64,000 nucleotides of DNA from JBCFBK01 sp038562555 (lineage in GTDB: Bacteria > Bacteroidota > Bacteroidia > Bacteroidales > Prolixibacteraceae): positions 38,429 through 102,428 of the forward strand of contig JBCFBK010000016.1 of assembly GCA_038562555.1 (NCBI GenBank), in the 5' to 3' direction. A program made the position numbers and the translations under genes. How positions within the stretch are numbered: position 1 is the stretch's first letter; each line of letters begins with the position of its first letter. Below are positions 1 through 7,790 of the stretch, in pieces. The notes under the pieces were generated by a model. That model ran no database searches. It was not told where the DNA came from and saw only the letters and a program-made list of their open reading frames with translations.

Positions 1-430
1 AGAAGGTCGCCACCTGTTGCGGTCCCTTCGCGGAAAGTTCGGTCAGTTCTTTGGTGACGGAATTCCAGATATAATACCTCGCTGTATAGGAACGGCGGTA
101 GATTGGTTCACGAGCCGTGGTCAGCAGCAGTTTCGTTTCGTCATCGCTGAATTCATAAGCAGAAAAACTCTTTATGGGAGACTTTTCAACAGTGGAGAGA
201 TCGAAAACCGTCGAAACTTTTTCACCGTTTTTATAACTGTACTGAACGACTTTGTTCCCGTCTTCGAGAACAGTGTAATGCAGGCCGTCGTTCATGGACC
301 GCAGTCCCCTGACTGTTTCCTGACCGAAGGTATTTTTAACAAGGAGATCCTCCAGGGTAATCTTTTGCTGGGCTGACAGGTTCAGGCTCAGGCCAATAAC
401 GATAGAAAACAGAAAAATAAGATTACGCAT
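1..430 (-). CDS. S9 family peptidase (DPP-IV-like), N-terminal part, cut by window edge
   Basis: Reading the minus strand from ATG at 430 gives 143 codons that run off the left edge. The N-terminus is a Sec signal peptide (MRNLIFLFSIVIGLSLNLSA, then QQK). After it come ITLEDLL and repeated blade-like segments such as GLRSMNDGLHYTVL and SFSAYEFSDDETKLLL, then a REPIYRRSYTARYYIW stretch. This layout matches the N-terminal beta-propeller of Bacteroidota dipeptidyl peptidase IV / prolyl tripeptidyl peptidases, which remove dipeptides or tripeptides from proline-containing peptides in the periplasm. The catalytic alpha/beta-hydrolase domain is outside the window. An in-frame ATG at 439 is an alternative start. 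The gene is divergent from the DUF6588 gene. The family call rests on the propeller N-terminus only. Confidence 0.75.
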   Translation of the reverse strand, partial: MRNLIFLFSIVIGLSLNLSAQQKITLEDLLVKNTFGQETVRGLRSMNDGLHYTVLEDGNKVVQYSYKNGEKVSTVFDLSTVEKSPIKSFSAYEFSDDETKLLLTTAREPIYRRSYTARYYIWNSVTKELTELSAKGPQQVATF

Positions 431-559
431 AACTGACATTTTAAATTGAAAGGCTAAAATTTTAAAAATTTCTTCAATAAAACAGGTAAAACGGGTTTTA
501 TTTTTGACGCCGGCAAAAAATTATAACCTGCCGGTAATAACTAATATTGCCGGAATACG

Positions 560-567
560 TAATTTTG
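560..567 (+). promoter_or_regulatory. Putative -7 promoter box (TAATTTTG) for the DUF6588 gene
   Basis: TAATTTTG fits the Bacteroidota -7 consensus TAnnTTTG and lies 39 bp before the ATG at 607. No convincing -33 TTTG is seen at the usual spacing. The 176-bp region 431-606 is AT-rich and must also hold the divergent promoter of the peptidase gene. Confidence 0.35.
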
Positions 568-606
568 ATCTGCATCTGGAAACTTAACTAATTAACTTAA
601 ACTTCT

Positions 607-1680
607 ATGAAAAAGAAAGTATTGCTTTTTGTTGTACTCTTATCACTTCAGGGAGCTGTTTTTGCTCAGTCGGATGTAGTCGAGTTTATTCAGGCAGGAA
701 AGGATGATGCTTCCACCCTGGTCGAAGCTTATCTGAATCCTTATGTTCTGGCTCTTGGCGACGGGCTGAACAATGGTTGGTTCAACAGCGCGTCAACGCA
801 TAAGATACTTGGGATGGATCTTGCCATTAATGTTAGCGCCGTGAGGATTCCGACTTCTCAGCAATCGTTCAATGTAAATGAAATCGGTCTTACCCGGACC
901 AGTCTTGTTTCGGGCGATCCGAACGCTCCGACGGCTGCAGGTAAAGAAGAAGACGGTCCCAGGATGAAGGTTGCGCTTGATCCGAACGATCCCAATAACC
1001 CTTTAAAGACTGTCCAGTTCAATTTGCCTCAGGGGTCAGGTTATGATCTTGTTCCCGTGCCAATGGCTCAGCTTACCCTGGGCGTGTTGCCTCATTCCGA
1101 TCTTTCGATCCGCTACGTTCCGGAGCGGTCGTACAATGACGACGAAATCAGCTTCGACATGTTCGGGCTGGGCTTGAAACATAATTTTATACGTTGGATC
1201 CCCGGCTTAAAACTACTGCCCGTTGACGCGTCTGTGTATGTCAATTTTTCAGCGATCAACGCTGAAAGCGCACTCGATTTTTCGGCCGATGATTATGATG
1301 ATACATTTGTTGCCCTTTCGCGGAACGACTATGATCATGACGAAAACCAGCGTTTAATGATTGAAACCCGTACCTCAAGCTATGGACTTGTCGTTTCCAA
1401 AAAGATGAGTGTGCTGACCTTATTTGCCAGCGCAGGACACAGTTCCAGTAAATCGGATATTGATCTGAAAGGGCGTTATCCGTTTGCAAAATATGAAGGT
1501 AATCAGTCGGTTATTTACGGAGAAACTGATCCGATTGCGCTGGATTTTGAATCGTCTAATATGGCGCTCAGCGCCGGATTCCGGCTTAAACTCGCTTTTT
1601 TCAGTCTCTACGGATCGATCAACCGCATGGAGTACACCTCCTATAATGCCGGTATTTCCCTTGGGTTCCGTTATGATTAA
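607..1680 (+). CDS. DUF6588-like outer-membrane beta-barrel protein
   Basis: This 357-residue secreted protein has a clear signal peptide (MKKKVLLFVVLLSLQGAVFA, then QSD). The mature part has alternating hydrophobic beta-strands with Gly/aromatic patterning (FGLGLKHNF, SVYVNFSA, LALSAGF-like segments) and ends in GISLGFRYD, a C-terminal strand typical of outer-membrane barrels. Residues 93-135 form a loop rich in Asp, Asn and Pro. Size and layout match the DUF6588 family of Bacteroidota, whose function is unknown. It stands alone and is followed by an intrinsic terminator. The beta-barrel nature is fairly secure; the exact family name is from recall of sequence style and is less so. Confidence 0.65.
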   Translation: MKKKVLLFVVLLSLQGAVFAQSDVVEFIQAGKDDASTLVEAYLNPYVLALGDGLNNGWFNSASTHKILGMDLAINVSAVRIPTSQQSFNVNEIGLTRTSLVSGDPNAPTAAGKEEDGPRMKVALDPNDPNNPLKTVQFNLPQGSGYDLVPVPMAQLTLGVLPHSDLSIRYVPERSYNDDEISFDMFGLGLKHNFIRWIPGLKLLPVDASVYVNFSAINAESALDFSADDYDDTFVALSRNDYDHDENQRLMIETRTSSYGLVVSKKMSVLTLFASAGHSSSKSDIDLKGRYPFAKYEGNQSVIYGETDPIALDFESSNMALSAGFRLKLAFFSLYGSINRMEYTSYNAGISLGFRYD

Positions 1681-1704
1681 GTCCAACATAGATATACAGG
1701 AGAG

Positions 1705-1737
1705 AAGGGGTTTCTGCTAAAACGGGAACCCCTTTTT
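1705..1737 (+). terminator. Intrinsic terminator after the DUF6588 gene
   Basis: A 12-bp stem (AAGGGGTTTCTG with CGGGAACCCCTT, two G-U pairs) and a 6-nt loop CTAAAA are followed by TTTTT. It lies 25 bp after the stop codon. Confidence 0.8.
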
Positions 1738-1853
1738 CATGAAAGGGATGCCGGGCGGGAATGAAGTGGATGCTTTGGTACAAAAGCATTGCTGGATACA
1801 AGAAATCACCGAAAAAATAAAATTGAATTTATTTCTGTCAGCTTAATAATCGT

Positions 1854-1861
1854 TATCTTTG
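1854..1861 (+). promoter_or_regulatory. Putative -7 box (TATCTTTG) upstream of thrS
   Basis: TATCTTTGC matches the Bacteroidota TAnnTTTG box in an AT-rich stretch 32 bp before the thrS ATG. The -33 element is weak. No T-box leader is visible: the upstream gap since the last terminator is under 160 bp and lacks an extended structure. Confidence 0.45.
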
Positions 1862-1893
1862 CAGCCTGAAAAAAGAATCTCAATAACAGACAG

Positions 1894-3843
1894 ATGATTA
1901 AAATAACATTCCCCGACGGCAATATCCGCGAATTCGAGTCCGGCGTAACTGGTCTCGATATTGCCAATGCCATCAGCAGTCGCCTGGGCAAGGAGGTGCT
2001 GGCGATTTCCGTGAACGGTGACGTATGGGACCTGAACAGGCCGCTCTACGCAGATGCGCAGATCAGGCTGTTCACGTGGGATGACCGCGAAGGCCGGGAA
2101 ACCTTCTGGCATTCATCGGCGCACCTGATGGCTGAAGCCATTGAATTCTTTTATCCGGGAACCAAATTCGGGATTGGCCCCACGGTCGATACCGGATTCT
2201 ATTACGATATTGACCTGCCCGAAGGTACACAGCTTACTGAAAAGGATCTGGAAAAGATCGAGCAGAAGATGCTGGAACTTTCGCGCGAAAGACACGAAAT
2301 CGTTCGCAGTGAGATATCGAAGGCTGATGCCATGGATTTGTTTACCCGGAAACAGGATCCGCTTAAACAGGAGTTGATCAGTGAACTGGCCGACGGCACC
2401 ATCACCCTTTACAATCAGGGTAATTTCACCGATCTCTGCCGCGGTCCGCACCTTCCCAATACCGGATACATTAAAGCAGTTAAGCTGACTTCGATTGCCG
2501 GTGCATACTGGCGCGGAAATGAAAAAAATCCGATGTTGACCCGGGTTTACGGGGTTACTTTCCCAAAACAAAAAATGTTGGAGGAATACCTGATCCTGCT
2601 GGAAGAAGCCAAAAAAAGGGACCACCGGAAAATCGGAAAGGAAATGGAACTCTTCTACTTTTCAGCAAAAGTAGGACAGGGGCTGCCGTTGTGGCTGCCG
2701 AAAGGCACCCAACTGCGGTTGCTGCTTGAAGATTTTCTGAAGAAGGTGCAGCGAAAGTTTGGCTATGACCAGGTAATGACCCCGCATATTGGCAATGTTG
2801 AACTCTATAAAACTTCCGGACATTTCCAGAAGTACGGGGCGGATTCATTTCAGACCATTAAAACGCCCGAGGAGGGTGAAGAGTACATGCTGAAACCCAT
2901 GAACTGTCCTCACCACTGCGAAATTTATGCCCACAAACCGCGGTCGTACAAAGATCTCCCTGTCCGTATGGCCGAATTTGGTACCGTTTATCGCTACGAA
3001 CAGAGTGGTGAACTGCATGGCCTTACCCGGGTGAGAGGATTTACCCAGGACGACGCTCATTTATTTTGCCGTCCCGACCAGTTGAAGGACGAGTTCAAAA
3101 AAGTGATCGATATTGTTTTCATTATATTTAAGGCATTGGGACTGGAAGATTACACCGCACAGATCTCTTTGCGTGATCCCAAAACCCCTGAAAAATATAT
3201 TGGTTCAGTAGAGAACTGGGAAAAGGCCGAAGCTGCAATTATCGAAGCTGCCGGAGAAAAAGGATTAAAAACCGTTACCGTGCTGGGCGAAGCCGCTTTT
3301 TATGGACCTAAGCTCGATTTTATGGTCAAAGATGCGCTTGGGCGAAGCTGGCAACTGGGGACTATCCAGGTCGATTACAACCTGCCCGAACGCTTTGAAC
3401 TGGAATACATCGGAGCCGATGACAAACGCCACCGGCCCGTTATGATCCACAGGGCGCCATTCGGATCGATGGAACGTTTTGTGGCAGTGCTCATTGAGCA
3501 TACTGCAGGAAAATTTCCGTTGTGGCTGACTCCTGATCAGGCGGTAATTCTTCCAATCAGTGAAAAATATAATGAATATGCCCAAAATGTTTCAGAATTT
3601 CTAAATAATTGCGATATTCGCAGCTTAATTGATGGCCGCAATGAAAAGATCGGCCGTAAAATAAGGGATAACGAGTTAAAACGCATCCCTTATTTGTTGA
3701 TAGTGGGAGAAAAAGAAGCTGAGACAGGTCAGGTGGCTGTGCGAAAGCAAGGTGAAGGCGACAAGGGTACCATGACCATGGAAGCATTTGCAGATTTCCT
3801 GAAAGAGGAAGTTAAAGAGCAATTATCAGCATTTTATAAATAA
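1894..3843 (+). CDS. thrS: Threonine--tRNA ligase
   Basis: This 649-residue class II synthetase charges tRNA-Thr. The full domain order is visible: TGS domain (1-60), editing domain with the zinc-ligand-like HSSAHLMAEA (about 73-82) and the DLCRGPHLPNTG segment (about 180-192), catalytic core with motif 2 (FGTVYRYEQSGELHGLTRVR), the zinc/active-site segment KPMNCPHHCEIY, motif 3 (IHRAPFGSMERF), and the anticodon-binding domain from about 545. Length is normal. It is the first gene of thrS-infC-rpmI-rplT, an order kept across many bacteria, and only 26 bp separate its stop from infC. No key residue looks altered. Confidence 0.97.
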   Translation: MIKITFPDGNIREFESGVTGLDIANAISSRLGKEVLAISVNGDVWDLNRPLYADAQIRLFTWDDREGRETFWHSSAHLMAEAIEFFYPGTKFGIGPTVDTGFYYDIDLPEGTQLTEKDLEKIEQKMLELSRERHEIVRSEISKADAMDLFTRKQDPLKQELISELADGTITLYNQGNFTDLCRGPHLPNTGYIKAVKLTSIAGAYWRGNEKNPMLTRVYGVTFPKQKMLEEYLILLEEAKKRDHRKIGKEMELFYFSAKVGQGLPLWLPKGTQLRLLLEDFLKKVQRKFGYDQVMTPHIGNVELYKTSGHFQKYGADSFQTIKTPEEGEEYMLKPMNCPHHCEIYAHKPRSYKDLPVRMAEFGTVYRYEQSGELHGLTRVRGFTQDDAHLFCRPDQLKDEFKKVIDIVFIIFKALGLEDYTAQISLRDPKTPEKYIGSVENWEKAEAAIIEAAGEKGLKTVTVLGEAAFYGPKLDFMVKDALGRSWQLGTIQVDYNLPERFELEYIGADDKRHRPVMIHRAPFGSMERFVAVLIEHTAGKFPLWLTPDQAVILPISEKYNEYAQNVSEFLNNCDIRSLIDGRNEKIGRKIRDNELKRIPYLLIVGEKEAETGQVAVRKQGEGDKGTMTMEAFADFLKEEVKEQLSAFYK

Positions 3844-3855
3844 CTAAAAAGAAAT

Positions 3856-3861
3856 AGGAGG
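3856..3861 (+). promoter_or_regulatory. Consensus Shine-Dalgarno (AGGAGG) deciding the infC start
   Basis: AGGAGG lies 8 nt before an ATC codon that begins the conserved IF-3 N-terminus. Strong Shine-Dalgarno sequences are absent before the other genes checked here, as is usual in Bacteroidota, so this one is notable and fixes the start of infC. Confidence 0.8.
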
Positions 3862-3869
3862 TTTTACTT

Positions 3870-4427
3870 ATCGCTGTCAAAAGACCATATCGAGGAGGAA
3901 CACGAGTAGATACAACACCTCAGCACAGGATCAATGAGCACATCAGGGTTCACCAGGTTCGGTTAGTCGGTGAAAATGTAGAAAACCAGGGAGTTTATTC
4001 TTTAAAAGATGCGTTGGCCATGGCCGAAGCACAGGAATTGGATCTGGTTGAAATTTCTCCCAGTGCCGATCCTCCTGTTTGTAAGATAATCGATTATCAG
4101 AAGTTTCTTTATCAGCAAAAAAAGAAACAGAAAGAGATGAAAGCCAAGGCGGTGAAAGTCGTGGTAAAGGAAATCCGTTTCGGACCCAACACCGATGATC
4201 ACGATTTTCAGTTTAAGCTGAGGCATGCCGAAAAATTCCTGGCCGAAGGGGCAAAAGTGAAAGCTTATGTCTTTTTCAAAGGACGTTCCATTCTGTTTAA
4301 GGAACAAGGAGAGATTCTGTTACTCAAATTTGCAACAGCACTTGAGGAAGTCGGCAAAGTGGAGCAACTGCCACAACTGGAAGGAAAAAGAATGACTATG
4401 TTTATTTCGTCCAAAAAGAAGAAGTAA
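3870..4427 (+). CDS. infC: Translation initiation factor IF-3, probable AUC start codon
   Basis: IF-3 binds the 30S subunit, blocks early 50S joining and rejects non-canonical start codons. The conserved N-terminal domain (VKRPYRGG, NEHIRVHQVRLVGENVENQG, YSLKDALAMAEAQELDLVEI) continues in frame upstream of the first TTG (4014) and ATG (4020) to a stop at 3855. The only plausible start next to an SD is ATC at 3870, giving 185 residues, a normal length. The C-terminal domain carries VKEIRFGPNTDDHDFQFKLRHAEKFL split normally and ends KRMTMFISSKKKK. Enterobacterial infC is known to use the rare AUU for autoregulation, because IF-3 represses initiation at its own poor start; the same logic probably holds here. 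The function is certain; the start codon is inferred. Confidence 0.93.
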   Translation: MAVKRPYRGGTRVDTTPQHRINEHIRVHQVRLVGENVENQGVYSLKDALAMAEAQELDLVEISPSADPPVCKIIDYQKFLYQQKKKQKEMKAKAVKVVVKEIRFGPNTDDHDFQFKLRHAEKFLAEGAKVKAYVFFKGRSILFKEQGEILLLKFATALEEVGKVEQLPQLEGKRMTMFISSKKKK

Positions 4428-4454
4428 GTTCTTTGATAATTAAAATTAGGAAAG

Positions 4455-4652
4455 ATGCCAAAAATGAAGACGAATTCCGGTGCAAAAAAGCGGTTTCAGG
4501 TAACCGGCACCGGCAAGCTGAAAAGGAAGCATGCTTTTAAAAGTCACATCCTGACTAAAAAAAGCACGAAGCGTAAAAGAAACCTGACCCATATCGGTCT
4601 GGTTGACAAAACCGACGAACGGAACGTAAAGCTGATGCTTTGCATGAAGTAG
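4455..4652 (+). CDS. rpmI: 50S ribosomal protein L35
   Basis: This 65-residue, very basic protein begins MPKMKTNSGAKKRFQVTGTG, which is the L35 signature, followed by KLKRKHAFKSHILTKKSTKRKR. It is a component of the large ribosomal subunit. It lies 27 bp after infC and before rplT in the classic operon. Length is normal. Confidence 0.97.
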   Translation: MPKMKTNSGAKKRFQVTGTGKLKRKHAFKSHILTKKSTKRKRNLTHIGLVDKTDERNVKLMLCMK

Positions 4653-4755
4653 TTGATCCTTTTCAGAGGAGTGAGTATTTAGAGTTTAAAAACCAGGTGA
4701 ATTAGCTTAAAAGATCCGGCAGATAACCGGACGCTACCACCAAAAAATCAGAATT

Positions 4756-5100
4756 ATGCCAAGATCAGTAAATCATGTCGCATCAAGGGCCCGCAGAAAA
4801 AGAATCCTCAAATTAACAAGGGGTAATTTTGGCGCCCGCGCAAACGTCTGGACGGTCGCAAAAAATACCTGGGAAAAGGGTATGCAATATGCTTACCGTG
4901 ACCGGAAGACCAAGAAAAGAAATTTCCGTGCCCTTTGGATCCAGCGTATCAATGCTGCCGCACGGATGGAAGGAATGAGCTATTCTCAGTTAATCGGGTT
5001 ATTAAAGAAGAACGCAATCGAAATTAACCGGAAAGTATTGGCTGACTTAGCGATGAATCAACCAGCTGCCTTTAAAGCAATCGTTGACAAGGTAAAATAA
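4756..5100 (+). CDS. rplT: 50S ribosomal protein L20
   Basis: This 114-residue protein begins MPRSVNHVASRARRKRILKL and contains the conserved NFGARANVWTVAKNTWEKGMQ region split normally, YRDRKTKKRNFRALWIQRINAA and EINRKVLADLA. L20 binds 23S rRNA early in 50S assembly and in some bacteria represses its own operon. The 103-bp gap after rpmI, larger than the other gaps in the operon, could hold an L20-binding leader; it contains a short CCGG(CAGATAA)CCGG hairpin-like element near 4717, but I see no clear rRNA mimic. A terminator follows 31 bp downstream. Confidence 0.97.
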   Translation: MPRSVNHVASRARRKRILKLTRGNFGARANVWTVAKNTWEKGMQYAYRDRKTKKRNFRALWIQRINAAARMEGMSYSQLIGLLKKNAIEINRKVLADLAMNQPAAFKAIVDKVK

Positions 5101-5131
5101 ACGTTTAATATACAGGCGAAATAAACAGGAA

Positions 5132-5161
5132 GGCTGTCTGCTCATGCAGGCGGCCTTTTTT
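5132..5161 (+). terminator. Intrinsic terminator of the thrS-infC-rpmI-rplT operon
   Basis: GGCTGTCTGC pairs with GCAGGCGGCC (10 bp, two G-U pairs) around the loop TCAT, followed by six T. Confidence 0.88.
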
Positions 5162-5168
5162 AGTTGCA

Positions 5169-5240
5169 GAATCAAGAATCAAGACGCTATGGCATCAATT
5201 TTTCAGTCTTGATACCTGATACTTGATACTTGTGTCTGTT
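5169..5240. repeat. Degenerate 7-bp-period repeats, arranged as an imperfect inverted pair
   Basis: Two GAATCAA units (5169-5182) are followed after about 25 bp by CTTGATA-type units in the opposite orientation (about 5207-5234). The two arms are imperfect reverse complements. The same heptad family recurs near 21.7, 51.6 and 63.1 kb. Confidence 0.7.
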
Positions 5241-5258
5241 TTTCCGAACTTTGGATGT

Positions 5259-6143
5259 ATGGAAGAAGAATTTGGAAAATATTTGCAGAAGGAACTGGAT
5301 GTATTGTTTGGCAATAGTTTCCGGATACAGGGCAGTGAGCGCCTCGGAGGGGGATGCATCAGCAATGCAGCCAAATTAATAACCACTGACGGGCAGTTTT
5401 TTCTGAAGTGGCATCGTTCCGCTGCCCCCGACCTGTTTGTGCGCGAGGCGGAAGGTCTCTGCCATTTGAAAAAAGCGGCACAAGGTAAGCTGATTATTCC
5501 CCAGGTTATTCTCGCTGCAGAGGCCGGAAAATATCCTGGGTTTATTGTCCTGGAACTCCTGGATACAGGCCCTTCGCAAGGGCAGGAGGAACAACTGGGA
5601 ACCGGATTAGCCGTCCTCCATCGCTACAATGGCACCCGGTTTGGCTTCGATCATGACAACTACTGCGGAGCAACACCTCAGAAAAATGAATGGAAAACCA
5701 ACTGGATCGATTTTTTCGCCACCAACCGGTTAATCTACCTGCTCGATCTGATCCAGGGGAAAGCCCGTTTCGAGCTTGCCGAGAGAAAGGTGTTTGACCG
5801 CCTGATCCATGAACTTCCCCGGCTTTTGCCTGCTTCGTCCATGCCCTCGCTGATCCATGGCGACCTGTGGTCGGGAAACTACCTGTACACAGGCCGGGGA
5901 CCGGCATTGATCGATCCGGCAGCCTGTTATGCTGACCGGGAAATGGAGCTGTCGATGATGAGCCTGTTTGGTGGCTTTTCTGCTGTTACCTGGCAAGCTT
6001 ACCAACATGCGTACCCGCTGGATGCGGGCTGGGCGGACAGGATTCAGATCTATCAGATCTATCATCTGTTGAATCACTATTATCTTTTTGGCGGTTCGTA
6101 CGGGCGGCAGGCGTTGGCGGTGGCAAAAAAATTCGCCGGCTGA
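5259..6143 (+). CDS. Fructosamine kinase family protein
   Basis: This 294-residue protein is read from ATG at 5259; upstream TTG/GTG codons fall in heptad-repeat sequence and are unlikely starts. It matches the fructosamine-3-kinase/ketosamine kinase family, which phosphorylates sugar moieties of glycated amines and so helps reverse non-enzymatic glycation. Visible signatures are the Gly-rich loop LGGGCISNA (about 29-37), an FLKWH lysine motif, LIHGDLWSGN with the catalytic Asp near 202, and the metal-binding LIDPA segment followed by YADREMELSMMSLFGG, all typical of the family. It lies directly upstream of an SIS-domain gene with 55 bp between stop and likely start, or overlapping if SIS starts earlier. 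Confidence 0.85.
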   Translation: MEEEFGKYLQKELDVLFGNSFRIQGSERLGGGCISNAAKLITTDGQFFLKWHRSAAPDLFVREAEGLCHLKKAAQGKLIIPQVILAAEAGKYPGFIVLELLDTGPSQGQEEQLGTGLAVLHRYNGTRFGFDHDNYCGATPQKNEWKTNWIDFFATNRLIYLLDLIQGKARFELAERKVFDRLIHELPRLLPASSMPSLIHGDLWSGNYLYTGRGPALIDPAACYADREMELSMMSLFGGFSAVTWQAYQHAYPLDAGWADRIQIYQIYHLLNHYYLFGGSYGRQALAVAKKFAG

Positions 6144-6198
6144 CAATGCTTATCCGCCGAATAGTGGTAAATTAGATTTTGCTACCAAAAATTTCAAT

Positions 6199-7113
6199 GT
6201 GGAATCGGAAATCTCGGCAATACCCTATTACGCGAACATCTGTTATGAGCATAACAAGGGGCTCATCCTGCCTGAAAAGGTGCCTTATATCGGAATGGGG
6301 TCCTCTTATTTTGCAACACTTGCTTTGCGTTACCTGGGGCAAAAGGTTTACCCCGAATTAGCTTCTGAATACTATAATTATCTCGAAGATGTCAGACAGT
6401 TTGAAAAAGCCGTCCTCATCTCACAATCGGGCGAGAGCAGTGAAACACTCTGGTGTGCCAATCGCTTTGAAAAATTTGTGAGTATCGTGAATGATGTTGA
6501 AAGTCCGCTGGGAAAGCATCATGGGGCAGATGTAGTGGTTGATCTTTGTGCCGGAGAGGAAATTTACTCATCGGCAAAAACGTATATCAATTCTTTAATT
6601 GTGCTGTTTCTCGGTCATGGGATCGATCCCAGACAGGCGATCGTCTTTCTGCAGAAAAACCTGGCCGCGTACCGTTCCCTGGGGATTGAATGGGGCAAAA
6701 GCCTGTATCCTCTCATGAAGAAACGGAAATTCAAAGGATTTTACGTATTGGGAGCCGGACCTAATATCGGGTCGGCACTTCAGTCGGCTCTGGTATTAAC
6801 CCAGACGACCAAATTTCCTTTTTACGGCATGTCCATGGCTCAGTATGACCATGGTGTGAAGGAAGCCGCGGAGAGATCTGTCGTGTTTTTAATCAATCCG
6901 TTCGGTATACGGGATGAACGTACGGATATTTTGCGTCGGAAGATAAAAGCTGCCGGCGGGATCAGCTATGTGATGAACGAGCCGGAACTTCCCGAACAAC
7001 TGAGTCCGCTTGTTTCGGTAATTCCTTTTTTCTATACGGCGGCCTGGCTAAAGAAAAAATTAAAAATTAAAGACCCGTTCCTCGTAGGCGACAAAATCAC
7101 CCGCACCAAATAA
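6199..7113 (+). CDS. SIS-domain sugar-phosphate isomerase/deglycase-like protein
   Basis: This 304-residue cytoplasmic protein has two SIS (sugar isomerase) modules: the first with GMGSSYFATLALRYLGQK and the Ser-rich sugar-phosphate loop ISQSGESSETL, the second from GFYVLGAGPNIGSALQSALVL. It resembles the isomerase half of glucosamine-6-phosphate synthase and the AgaS/FrlB-type proteins; no glutaminase domain is present. The frame is open upstream to 6088, overlapping the kinase gene, but has no ATG. GTG at 6199 is the best start because the conserved ESEISAIPYYANICYEHN begins there. Pairing with a fructosamine kinase suggests action on phosphorylated ketosamines, as FrlB does in Enterobacteria; the substrate is not shown by sequence. 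Confidence 0.8.
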   Translation: MESEISAIPYYANICYEHNKGLILPEKVPYIGMGSSYFATLALRYLGQKVYPELASEYYNYLEDVRQFEKAVLISQSGESSETLWCANRFEKFVSIVNDVESPLGKHHGADVVVDLCAGEEIYSSAKTYINSLIVLFLGHGIDPRQAIVFLQKNLAAYRSLGIEWGKSLYPLMKKRKFKGFYVLGAGPNIGSALQSALVLTQTTKFPFYGMSMAQYDHGVKEAAERSVVFLINPFGIRDERTDILRRKIKAAGGISYVMNEPELPEQLSPLVSVIPFFYTAAWLKKKLKIKDPFLVGDKITRTK

Positions 7114-7139
7114 TAAATCCTTTCTCCCGCTACTATTTC

Positions 7140-7790
7140 CTATATCTCAACCAACTGATTTTTGATGGCGTACATCACGAGCTGAGCCGTATTCTTGCAC
7201 TGGCTTTTTTCGAGAATATTTGCCCGGTGTTTATCGACGGTCCGCTTTGAAATAAATAACTGTTCGGCTATTTCCTGGTTGGAAAGTCCCTGACAGATCA
7301 GGATCAGGATTTCGATTTCCCGCTCCGACAAGTCCATCTGAAGCTGTTTGGGTTTTGTACTGGTACGGAGGCTGTTCACCAGCGTCTGGAGCAATTCGGA
7401 CGAAAAATAATTTCCGCCGTCATACACCGCTTCCAGCGCATTTTTCACTTCGGTCATGTCCGAATTTTTCAGCAGAAATCCTTTAACGCCGGCGTCAACC
7501 ATTTTATAGTAATAATCTTCTTCGCCATACATAGACAAGGTAATAATTTTTACATGCGGGAACTTTTGAAGAGCAAGTTTCGCGGCTGTAATTCCATCCA
7601 TTACCGGCATATCGATATCGAGCAATACCAGATCTGTTTCTGTTTTTCCGAGAAGATCCAGAAATTCCTGTCCGTTGGCCGCTTCACCAACCACCTTGTA
7701 ACTGGATAAACTGTTGAGCAGAATTTTTAACCCGTTTCGAAACAAGGTATGATCGTCAACGATAATAATTCTCCGAATCCTGCTATTCAT
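7140..7790 (-). CDS. NarL/FixJ-family response regulator
   Basis: This 216-residue regulator has a receiver domain (VDDHTLFRNGL, phospho-acceptor Asp58 in LLDIDMP, conserved Lys in GFLLKNSD) and a C-terminal LuxR-type helix-turn-helix (LSEREIEILILICQGLSNQEIAEQLFISKRTVDKHRANI). It is the DNA-binding partner of the histidine kinase immediately upstream, whose 3' end overlaps its start by 8 bp, so the two are translationally coupled. Its targets cannot be read from the window. Confidence 0.93.
   Translation of the reverse strand: MNSRIRRIIIVDDHTLFRNGLKILLNSLSSYKVVGEAANGQEFLDLLGKTETDLVLLDIDMPVMDGITAAKLALQKFPHVKIITLSMYGEEDYYYKMVDAGVKGFLLKNSDMTEVKNALEAVYDGGNYFSSELLQTLVNSLRTSTKPKQLQMDLSEREIEILILICQGLSNQEIAEQLFISKRTVDKHRANILEKSQCKNTAQLVMYAIKNQLVEI

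Noticed and set aside
1806..1893. T-box or attenuator leader for thrS
   Set aside because: The gap is too short and shows no T-box signature or peptide leader; only a promoter-like box was found.
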